NCBI GenBank assembly: GCA_026387595.1
Contig: JAPLLL010000128.1
Span: 1 to 6,516, forward strand
DNA: 6,516 nt
DNA from: Candidatus Omnitrophota bacterium
Lineage (GTDB): Bacteria; Omnitrophota; Gorgyraeia; JABMQH01
Direction: 5' to 3'
Numbering within the stretch: the first letter of the stretch is position 1; each line of letters begins with the position of its first letter. Shown here piece by piece: positions 1 to 6,516 of this stretch. The notes under the pieces were generated by a model. That model was not told the DNA's origin and made no database searches. It was given only the letters and a program-made list of their open reading frames with translations. Made by a program: the position numbers and the translations under genes.

Positions 1-36
1 CCAGAATATATCTTTTTTTATCTCTATCTTTCCCAT
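1..36 (-). CDS. A-type flavoprotein (FprA family), N-terminal 12 codons only
   Basis: This is the start of a gene that runs off the left edge of the window. The visible peptide is MGKIEIKKDIFW, which resembles the opening beta-strand of FprA-type flavodiiron proteins (typically M-K-x-V-E-I-K-x-D-I-Y-W, followed by the VG-x-x-D-W region). Those are soluble proteins with a metallo-beta-lactamase-like diiron domain and a flavodoxin domain; they reduce O2 to water or NO to N2O in anaerobes. The ATG is supported by a good Shine-Dalgarno, AAAGGAG (minus strand, 49 to 43), six bases upstream. It lies 29 bases after the stop of the flavin reductase remnant, so the two look co-transcribed, and a reductase is a sensible electron donor for such a protein. 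The identification rests on 12 residues plus context and is therefore tentative. Confidence 0.6.
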   Translation of the reverse strand, partial: MGKIEIKKDIFW

Positions 37-65
37 TTTATGCTCCTTTGTTCCCGCCCGGGCCT

Positions 66-476
66 TTAATACCCCAGGAAACTCTCGGTTTTAATATTCT
101 CTTCCCTACAGTTTATCTCCAGGCATAAATTCTTCATTGCTTCAACCATTTTCGGGGGCCCAAAAATAAAGATTGTCCTCTGGCCCAAATCCTTAGCTTT
201 CCCAGCTAAAAAATCCTTGTCAATATGGCCCAACTGGTATAATATTTTTATATTTTTGTTGCTCTCCTGCCAAAGGTCCAGTTCGGATTTAAAAGCTATT
301 TCTTCTACTGTTCTATTGGAATACAATAACAACGCGTCTGTTTCTATCTTCCTATCCGTAATGTGTTCCAGGATAGAGATTATCGGAGTGACGCCTATGC
401 CGCCGACAAGAAAAGCTATCTTCTTATAATCTTCCTTGAAAACACAGCTGCCTAAAGGGCCTTTCGCAAGGACCAT
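66..476 (-). CDS. Ferredoxin-NADP reductase-type protein, NAD(P)H-binding domain only (5'-truncated)
   Basis: The 136 residues form the C-terminal half of a ferredoxin-NADP+ reductase (FNR)-superfamily flavoenzyme. Visible are the end of the FAD-domain barrel (KGPLG, residues 5-9), the nucleotide-binding glycine motif GGIGVTP (25-31), the IFGPPKM motif that closes the NAD(P)H site (104-110), and the family's usual C-terminus ESFLGY. Full-length relatives have about 90-110 more residues at the N-terminus, carrying the RxYS-type FAD-binding motif; nothing like that precedes this gene. The reading frame stays open upstream of the ATG and still looks homologous (VSTLFLKNLKIND, codons at about 515-477). 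It hits a stop at 549-551, after running into the 3' end of the desulfidase gene. No Shine-Dalgarno precedes the ATG at 476. It is probably a non-functional remnant, or an NAD(P)H-binding module without flavin. Its downstream neighbour is an FprA-like flavoprotein. Confidence 0.75.
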   Translation of the reverse strand: MVLAKGPLGSCVFKEDYKKIAFLVGGIGVTPIISILEHITDRKIETDALLLYSNRTVEEIAFKSELDLWQESNKNIKILYQLGHIDKDFLAGKAKDLGQRTIFIFGPPKMVEAMKNLCLEINCREENIKTESFLGY

Positions 477-523
477 ATCATTGATTTTTAAGTTTTTTAA
501 AAAAAGAGTAGAAACAGCGTCGG

Positions 524-1816
524 CTAGCCCCTGCCGCTGCGGGTGGTTTTACCCTCTAAGATATGGACCACGGTAGGATCTACCGCAAGCATCCCTTCCA
601 GCGAGATCTTGCGCAGATTAGTGATGGATTCTTCCGCGGATTTTCCTATTACGCCGTCCGCGGTGGAAAGGCCGTAACCTGAAAGCGCCATAAAGGCGGA
701 GCGCATTGCCGTATCCGCGCCGCTCACTATCTTCATCGCGCAGCCCGGTTTTGCTCCGTCGCAGATTATCCCGCACAGATCGCCTATGCAGTTATCAATG
801 GCGAACGTTATCTTTTGCATGTCAATGCCCGCCTTCTGGTAGACCATTGCAATAGAAGCGGCTATGCTTGCGGCTATCGCGCAGCCGCACAGGACGGAAA
901 GCTCCCCTGTAAAACATTTTATGTATGAATTCACTGCGTGGCTGATCGCGACGCTCTCCTGGATGCGTTCCGGCTTAATTTTCTGGTTCATGCCCACCAG
1001 GTAAGGCCCAAGTATCGTCAGGCAGCCCTGGTTCCCTGATCCGCCGGAAGTCATTACCGGTTCAGGCATGCCGCCCATGCGGGCGTCAACAGCGCACGCC
1101 ACTGCGAATTTTACCCTATAGAAAAGATCATCAGCCATCAGGCCCTGTTTCATCATCTGCTGCAACTGGTAGCCGGTTTTTTTCATGGCTATCCCCTTTT
1201 GGGCGATCGCTATATTCATATCAATGCCGCGCTGAATATACTTACGCGCCTCATCGTCCAGTTTTATTACCTCCTGCAGCACTTCCCGGAGTTTCATTTT
1301 TTTCATGGCATCATGGTAATCTTTTTTCTTTGTGCCGGCATGGGGGTGGGACTGAAGAATTGATTTTCCATCTTTTTCCAGGCAGGTGATATTTGTATGG
1401 CCTTCGGATACTATGCAATGTACGCGCGATAAGCCGTCCCGGACAAAGACCTCTACATGAAAATTTTTTTCATCTTCCTTGCAGCTGTATTTAATCGCGC
1501 CCTTTTCAACAAGTTCCACCGCCTTTTTCAGGTTCTGTGGGCTGACTTCCTTTAATATTTCAAGCCTGAGCCCTGACCTGGCAATGACCGCGCCAAGCGC
1601 TGCGGCGATGACATTGCCTTGCCTGCCGCCGCTGTTCGGGACCGTTACGGCCGCGCCATTCTTGAATGTGCCGGGGTCAACGATAAGTTCGATCTTATCA
1701 AGGGGCACCTTAAGCTGCTCTACAGCAGCGGCTGTAGCATAGGCGCAGGAGATCGGCTCGGTACAGCCTACGGCGGGAAATACTTCATTGGCAAAAATTT
1801 CTTTTAAAAGGTCCAT
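524..1816 (-). CDS. cyuA: L-cysteine desulfidase (CyuA/YhaM, UPF0597 family)
   Basis: Cytoplasmic Fe-S enzyme of the L-serine dehydratase-like UPF0597 family. Characterised members split L-cysteine into pyruvate, ammonia and sulfide without PLP. Counting from the chosen ATG, the protein has 430 residues, the normal family length. Visible signatures are GCTEP near the N-terminus (Cys18), KNGAAVTVP (53-61), the glycine-rich SGGSGNQG (257-264), LCGC (309-312) and IICDGAKPGCAMK (350-362). Cys18, Cys312, Cys352 and Cys359 are the expected [4Fe-4S] ligands by position. The frame is open to a TTG at 1850-1852, but homology begins at MDLLKEIF and the TTG start would add 12 unmatched residues, so the ATG at 1816 is preferred. 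No strong Shine-Dalgarno precedes either start. The C-terminal tail (TTRSGRG) lies at the junction with the truncated reductase and may not be native. It is transcribed divergently from the AspT-like transporter. Serine rather than cysteine as the substrate cannot be excluded. Confidence 0.88.
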   Translation of the reverse strand: MDLLKEIFANEVFPAVGCTEPISCAYATAAAVEQLKVPLDKIELIVDPGTFKNGAAVTVPNSGGRQGNVIAAALGAVIARSGLRLEILKEVSPQNLKKAVELVEKGAIKYSCKEDEKNFHVEVFVRDGLSRVHCIVSEGHTNITCLEKDGKSILQSHPHAGTKKKDYHDAMKKMKLREVLQEVIKLDDEARKYIQRGIDMNIAIAQKGIAMKKTGYQLQQMMKQGLMADDLFYRVKFAVACAVDARMGGMPEPVMTSGGSGNQGCLTILGPYLVGMNQKIKPERIQESVAISHAVNSYIKCFTGELSVLCGCAIAASIAASIAMVYQKAGIDMQKITFAIDNCIGDLCGIICDGAKPGCAMKIVSGADTAMRSAFMALSGYGLSTADGVIGKSAEESITNLRKISLEGMLAVDPTVVHILEGKTTRSGRG

Positions 1817-1859
1817 CAGGTAAAACTTATCACGATATTCACCGCATGTCAAGGCGGTT

Positions 1860-1887
1860 TTGAAATCCGGATATTATATGGTATACT
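1860..1887 (+). promoter_or_regulatory. Candidate sigma70-type promoter for the AspT-like transporter
   Basis: TTGAAA at 1860-1865 and TATACT at 1882-1887 are separated by 16 bases and would start transcription near 1894. A strong Shine-Dalgarno, AAGGAGG (1899-1905), follows six bases before the ATG at 1912, giving a very short leader. The promoter overlaps the divergent cyuA promoter on the other strand, so one bound regulator could control both genes. Confidence 0.55.
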
Positions 1888-1900
1888 AAAATAACATTAA
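1873..1900 (-). promoter_or_regulatory. Candidate sigma70-type promoter for cyuA
   Basis: On the minus strand a perfect TATAAT occupies 1878 to 1873, with a weak -35-like TTAATG (1900 to 1895) 16 bases upstream. Transcription would start near 1866 and leave a leader of about 50 bases before the ATG at 1816. The -10 box lies inside the spacer of the divergent transporter promoter, so the two promoters overlap. The -10 is convincing and the -35 is poor, so an activator may be needed. This is read by eye only. Confidence 0.4.
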
Positions 1901-1911
1901 GGAGGAAATTT

Positions 1912-3606
1912 ATGATGCAGGAAGCGATCAAGCTCATCCAGGAAAACCCGGAAATACTGGTATTTCTGTCCTTGGGGATCGGTTATCTGATCGGAAAGAT
2001 AAAAGTAAAAGGATTCGGCCTGGGCTCTACCGCCTCTGTGCTTTTAGTTGCAATGGTCCTTGGCCAGATCACCATTGAAGTGCCGTCCCTTTTAAAAAAT
2101 ATAAGTTTCGCGCTTTTTGCGTTTTGCATAGGCTACCAGGTAGGCCCGCAGTTTTTCGGCTCTCTTCGTAAAGAGGGCCTGAACTATCTCTGGATAGCGC
2201 TTGTTGTCGCCCTCGTAGGCCTTGTAACCGTAATAATCCTGGGCAAAGCGCTGCATTTTGATAAGGGGACAACCGCGGGATTATTCGCCGGCGCAATGAC
2301 CCAGTCCGCGGTGATCGGCACTGCGCAGGGCGCGGTTGACAGCCTTTCTATCTCCGGCGCGGACAAGGCCGTCTTGAACGGCAACATAGCAGTGGCATAC
2401 GCAATAACCTATATATTCGGCACGATCGGCGTAATAATATTTTTTAAGCTGCTGCCCGGCAGTTTACGGCTGAACCTGAAAAAAGAAGCAAGAAAATTGG
2501 AAGAAAAAATGGGAGGCGCTTCGGACCTCTCGAAAAATCCGGCGCTTTTTTCATGGTCACAGCAGGTTGGGCTGCGCGCTTATACGGCGACCAGCAAGGC
2601 GATCATCGGAAAAAGCGCGGCTGAGGTTGAGCGGCTTTTCTCGGTAAGGATAACCATAGACAGGATAGAGCGCAACGGCAAGATGTTCGACGCAACCGCC
2701 GATACGCAGATAGAGGCAGCGGATATACTTGTGATAACAGGGAATTTTAAGGGGCTTTTGGAAGGCGCCAATATAATCGGATATGAAGTGGATTCTTCTG
2801 AGTTTGCCGAAATGGTCGGGGAGTCTTTGGATATCTGTATCCTTAATCCGATCATGACAGGAAAACCGCTCTCAGAACTGGCAAAGATACCTGAAATATT
2901 AGATGCCGGACGCGGCGTCTTTTTAAGAGGTGCGACCCGCCAGGGCCGTGCATTGCCCATAACCTTGGGAACCGTACTTAATAAATGCGACGTGGTCAAA
3001 CTGGTAGGCACAAAGGCTGATGTTGAACGCGCGGCCCAATTGCTGGGATATCCCATGCGGCCAACGTCCGCAACGGACCTGATCATGGTCGGGGTTGGCT
3101 GCGTACTCGGCACTCTATTAGGAACACTGGCAGTTACAATAGGCGGCGTACCGCTTACCCTGGGCGTTGGCGGCGGGGTCCTTGTCGCCGGCCTTATATT
3201 CGGCTGGCTACGTTCGGTCCACCCTACATTCGGCCAGATACCTGAAGGCGGGCAGTGGATATTGAACGACCTCGGATTAAATCTTTTTATAGCGTGTATC
3301 GGACTGAGTTCGGCAAAACAGGCGCTGCAGGCAATGCAGACCAACGGCCTGACGATATTTGGCGCGGGCGTTGTGCTCGCGTTCGTTCCTATAATAGCCG
3401 GCGTCCTGTTCGGGAAATACCTGCTCAGGATGAACCCGGTGCTATTGCTCGGCGCGCTTACCGGCGCAAGGGTAATACCCCCGGCCCTGAACACACTGCA
3501 GGAGGATGCTGAAAGCTCCATGCTGACGCTGGGATTTGCCGCGCCGTTCGCATTCGCAAACGTCTTCCTTACAATAATGGGCAGCGTTATTATAAACCTG
3601 ATGTAA
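1912..3606 (+). CDS. AspT/YidE-family membrane antiporter with central RCK_C (TrkA-C) domains
   Basis: Integral membrane transporter of 564 residues of the aspartate:alanine exchanger family (AspT, YidE, YbjL). The architecture is typical: an N-terminal membrane half with hydrophobic stretches at about 14-30, 38-52, 64-80, 92-112, 121-141 and 157-182; a soluble middle (about 190-388) containing two TrkA-C/RCK_C-like modules (about 215-295 and 300-380); and a second membrane half with stretches at about 390-410, 415-433, 452-467, 478-500, 508-525 and 540-560. The two halves repeat a family motif: GAMTQSAVIGTA at 127-138 and GALTGARVIPPAL at 514-526. The strong Shine-Dalgarno supports the first of two adjacent ATG codons. 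AspT itself exchanges aspartate for alanine, but most relatives have no known substrate. Divergence from cyuA suggests an amino acid or keto acid linked to cysteine breakdown, which is inference. The gene looks intact. Confidence 0.88.
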   Translation: MMQEAIKLIQENPEILVFLSLGIGYLIGKIKVKGFGLGSTASVLLVAMVLGQITIEVPSLLKNISFALFAFCIGYQVGPQFFGSLRKEGLNYLWIALVVALVGLVTVIILGKALHFDKGTTAGLFAGAMTQSAVIGTAQGAVDSLSISGADKAVLNGNIAVAYAITYIFGTIGVIIFFKLLPGSLRLNLKKEARKLEEKMGGASDLSKNPALFSWSQQVGLRAYTATSKAIIGKSAAEVERLFSVRITIDRIERNGKMFDATADTQIEAADILVITGNFKGLLEGANIIGYEVDSSEFAEMVGESLDICILNPIMTGKPLSELAKIPEILDAGRGVFLRGATRQGRALPITLGTVLNKCDVVKLVGTKADVERAAQLLGYPMRPTSATDLIMVGVGCVLGTLLGTLAVTIGGVPLTLGVGGGVLVAGLIFGWLRSVHPTFGQIPEGGQWILNDLGLNLFIACIGLSSAKQALQAMQTNGLTIFGAGVVLAFVPIIAGVLFGKYLLRMNPVLLLGALTGARVIPPALNTLQEDAESSMLTLGFAAPFAFANVFLTIMGSVIINLM

Positions 3607-3620
3607 AACTATTAAATACC

Positions 3621-3649
3621 TTGACTCGTACGCTTTTGTAATATACACT
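3621..3649 (+). promoter_or_regulatory. Candidate promoter for corA
   Basis: TTGACT (3621-3626) and TACACT (3644-3649) are 17 bases apart in the AT-rich 65-base gap between the transporter stop and corA. The predicted start of transcription, near 3656, leaves a leader of only about 16 bases before the ATG at 3672. I see no hairpin terminator after the transporter in this gap, so read-through into corA is also possible. Confidence 0.45.
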
Positions 3650-3671
3650 TACTGAATAAGAAAAAACTTAT

Positions 3672-4649
3672 ATGCACGATTCCTTCTTGTACCACCCGGA
3701 CAAAGGACTTAAGACCGACCTTGCCGCCCAAGAAATAGCCGAGGCCATAAAAAACCCCCACTCCCTTTTATGGATCGATGTCTTGGATATTGACGATTCC
3801 GATATAGACATGCTCACCAGCGTCTTTGGCCTGCATCCCCTTACCATCGAAGATTTTATCATGCCCAATGCCAGACCCAAGATAGAAAATTTCAACGACT
3901 ATATCTTTCTTATTATGTTCGCCCTGGAAAAACCTGTTAATAACCATCAACATGGTAAAGTAAAAACCAACGAACTTGACTGCTGTCTTGGCGGGAACTT
4001 TCTTATCACCTATCATAATAACCCGATAATTCCCATCGATACCTGCAAAGAAAGAATAAGAAAACAGTCGCCTACTATCATGCATGGGGCGGATATGCTC
4101 CTGTATTCCATCCTGGATTCGTGCGTGGACAGCTATTTTCCAGTGATCCAGGATTTTGACAATTTGGTTGACGAGATGAGCGATGAACTTTTTAAGAACC
4201 CTGATAATTCAACACTTAAAAAAATATACACCCTTAAAAACGAAGTCATGTTCCTGCGCCGCTCCATAGGGCCGCAGGCGGACGTGCTTAGCCTTATCAC
4301 GCGCGGTGATTTTGCCCTTATCCCCCCTGCCAGCCATATATATTTCCGTAATATCTATGATAATTTGGTAAGGCTGAATGACATCGTAGGCACATCCCGC
4401 GATATTATAACCGGCGCAATGGAGGCATATGTCTCTGTCGTATCAAACCGCTTAAACGAGATCATGAAGACGCTCACGATCATAGCCACCATCATGATGC
4501 CGCTCACCCTGATCGCCAGCATCTACGGCATGAATTTTAAACACATGCCGGAGCTGGAAAGCCTATACGGCTATCCGATCGCTATAATCTCCATGATCTC
4601 CATCACCGTCGTCATGCTTGCGTATTTTAAGCGTAAAAAGTGGGTGTGA
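3672..4649 (+). CDS. corA: Magnesium/cobalt transport protein CorA
   Basis: Pentameric inner-membrane Mg2+ (Co2+, Ni2+) channel. The 325 residues are close to the usual CorA length. The N-terminal cytoplasmic alpha/beta funnel domain spans about 1-160 and includes LTIEDFIMPNARPKIENF (57-74), matching the common LxxED-x(5)-RPK-x(2)-x(2)-Y region. A long helical stalk spans about 160-265. Two transmembrane helices (about 268-285 and 302-319) are joined by the signature selectivity motif YGMN (285-288), followed by the acidic periplasmic loop MPELES. The basic tail KRKKWV is typical. The Shine-Dalgarno before the ATG is weak (only an AAGAAAAAA run), but the start fits the family. It has its own candidate promoter and no evident functional tie to the sulfur genes around it. 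It appears intact. Confidence 0.95.
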   Translation: MHDSFLYHPDKGLKTDLAAQEIAEAIKNPHSLLWIDVLDIDDSDIDMLTSVFGLHPLTIEDFIMPNARPKIENFNDYIFLIMFALEKPVNNHQHGKVKTNELDCCLGGNFLITYHNNPIIPIDTCKERIRKQSPTIMHGADMLLYSILDSCVDSYFPVIQDFDNLVDEMSDELFKNPDNSTLKKIYTLKNEVMFLRRSIGPQADVLSLITRGDFALIPPASHIYFRNIYDNLVRLNDIVGTSRDIITGAMEAYVSVVSNRLNEIMKTLTIIATIMMPLTLIASIYGMNFKHMPELESLYGYPIAIISMISITVVMLAYFKRKKWV

Positions 4650-4722
4650 TCCGCAATCCCCTTCCTGAATAAAAAATCTTAAAAAAATCCTTGACAACCT
4701 TGCGCTACATTATGGGCACCTG

Positions 4723-5088
4723 GTGACGATTTCCGACCTGGCGTCCCGGGCAGAGATCCCTGTTAAATTTCTGGAACAGGTCCTGCTTGAATTAAAAAGA
4801 GGCGGCTTTGTAGAAAGCAGACGCGGCAAGATCGGCGGTTATCTTTTGGCAAGGGCCCCTTCCCTGATAACGGTCGGGGACGTTATAAGATTTATCGAAG
4901 GGCCGATAGAGCCTATTGCCTGCGTGGATAAAAATTATAAAGGCTGTACGGATGTTTATAAATGTGTATTTAAGCCGCTATGGGCGGATATTGCGAAATC
5001 CACATCCTTAATAATAGATACGGTGACTTTCGAGGACCTGGTCAACCGCACAAAAAAACAGAAACAGGGTCTGGTTTACAGTATATGA
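4723..5088 (+). CDS. Rrf2-family transcriptional regulator with three conserved-type cysteines, N-terminus missing
   Basis: Winged-helix regulator of the IscR/CymR/NsrR family. Visible parts are the helix-turn-helix second and recognition helices (TISDLASRAEIPVKFLEQVLLELKRGGFV), the wing with RRGKIGGYLLAR (33-44), and the dimerisation helix. Then come three cysteines, C67-x7-C75-x5-C81, at the place where IscR-type proteins bind an Fe-S cluster. The GTG start at 4723 gives 121 residues with no Shine-Dalgarno, and family members usually have about 135-150. The frame is open back to 4669, and the homology continues upstream (LDNLALHYGHL, codons 4690-4722). The near-universal start region MK-x-S-T-K-x-R-Y is absent, and no ATG, GTG or TTG lies in frame between the stop at 4666-4668 and 4723. 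The gene is therefore probably 5'-truncated, or uses a non-standard start. It heads a metY-cysK cluster, as expected for a CymR-like regulator of cysteine supply. Confidence 0.8.
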   Translation: MTISDLASRAEIPVKFLEQVLLELKRGGFVESRRGKIGGYLLARAPSLITVGDVIRFIEGPIEPIACVDKNYKGCTDVYKCVFKPLWADIAKSTSLIIDTVTFEDLVNRTKKQKQGLVYSI

Positions 5089-5096
5089 GTGGAAAT

Positions 5097-6436
<1,340 letters not shown>

Positions 6437-6457
6437 TAGAAATTGAGGAGACAAAAA

Positions 6458-6516
6458 ATGAATAGCATATATGAGGATATAACAAAAACCATAGGTAATC
6501 CACCTCTTGTGCGTCT
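6458..6516 (+). CDS. cysK: Cysteine synthase (O-acetylserine sulfhydrylase) N-terminus, partial
   Basis: The first 19 codons of a gene running off the right edge. The peptide starts MNSIYEDITKTIGN and continues PPLVR, matching the N-terminus of CysK-type fold-II PLP enzymes (IYEDITxTIGNTPLVRL); the usual Thr of NTP is Pro here. CysK makes L-cysteine from O-acetyl-L-serine and sulfide in the cytoplasm. A strong Shine-Dalgarno, GAGGAG (6445-6450), lies seven bases before the ATG. The gene begins 21 bases after the metY stop with no terminator between, so it is probably in one operon with rrf2 and metY. Cystathionine beta-synthase-like members share this start, so the exact activity depends on the unseen part. 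Confidence 0.8.
   Translation, partial: MNSIYEDITKTIGNPPLVR

Noticed and set aside
1850..1852. TTG as the cyuA start, giving 12 extra N-terminal residues
   Set aside because: The extra residues have no family counterpart and there is no ribosome site. The bases read TTGACA on the minus strand and, 17 bases on, a poor TAAGTT, so they could be a promoter giving a near-leaderless mRNA at the ATG 1816. The better -10 box at 1878-1873 made this second choice.
2580..3521. Long open frame (313 codons) on the minus strand inside the transporter gene
   Set aside because: It is antisense to a well-conserved coding region, is rich in Ser/Pro/Thr as expected of a shadow frame, and has no recognisable domain or ribosome site.
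3607..3671. Rho-independent terminator after the transporter gene
   Set aside because: The gap is AT-rich but contains no GC-rich hairpin followed by a T run; only a promoter-like pair of boxes is seen.
4691..4722. TTGACA at 4691-4696 as a promoter -35 box for rrf2
   Set aside because: No -10-like hexamer occurs at 15-19 bases downstream, and these bases lie inside sequence that appears to encode the Rrf2 N-terminal region.

Overview
The window looks like a chromosomal stretch from an anaerobic bacterium. It carries the start of an A-type flavoprotein (O2/NO-reducing) gene, an oxygen-sensitive type of Fe-S L-cysteine desulfidase, and an Rrf2 regulator with three cysteines. Genes are closely packed with AGGAGG-type ribosome sites and bacterial -35/-10 boxes. 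Proteins are recognisable only at family level, so an uncultured lineage is plausible, but I cannot assign a phylum from this sequence.

Layout. Minus strand, 1-1816 read leftwards: an L-cysteine desulfidase gene (cyuA-like), then a flavin reductase gene that has kept its NAD(P)H-binding half but lost its FAD-binding half, then the first 12 codons of an FprA-type flavoprotein. Plus strand, from 1912: an AspT/YidE-family transporter divergent from cyuA, with overlapping divergent promoters in the gap; corA (Mg2+/Co2+ channel) with its own promoter; an Rrf2-family regulator apparently lacking its first helix; a 74-base leader with two adjoining hairpins and a possible 20-codon leader peptide; metY (O-acetylhomoserine sulfhydrylase), broken by a frameshift; and the first 19 codons of cysK.

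The common theme is sulfur amino acids. The left side breaks cysteine down to pyruvate, ammonia and sulfide. The right side (rrf2, metY, cysK) fixes sulfide into homocysteine and cysteine, with a likely cysteine- or Fe-S-responsive regulator at its head. The transporter beside cyuA may move an amino acid of the same pathway, but its substrate cannot be read from sequence.

Three genes carry lesions: the flavin reductase (5' part missing, coinciding with a change from about 40% to about 56% GC), rrf2 (5' end missing) and metY (-1 shift near 5838-5842, with a probable small deletion). These could be real decay and rearrangement or assembly/consensus errors. I see no phage, IS element, CRISPR array, tRNA or rRNA. 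The most original signal is the rrf2-metY leader, where the metY Shine-Dalgarno and start codon can be buried in RNA structure and a short overlapping reading frame puts adjacent Cys and Met codons at the hairpin base.
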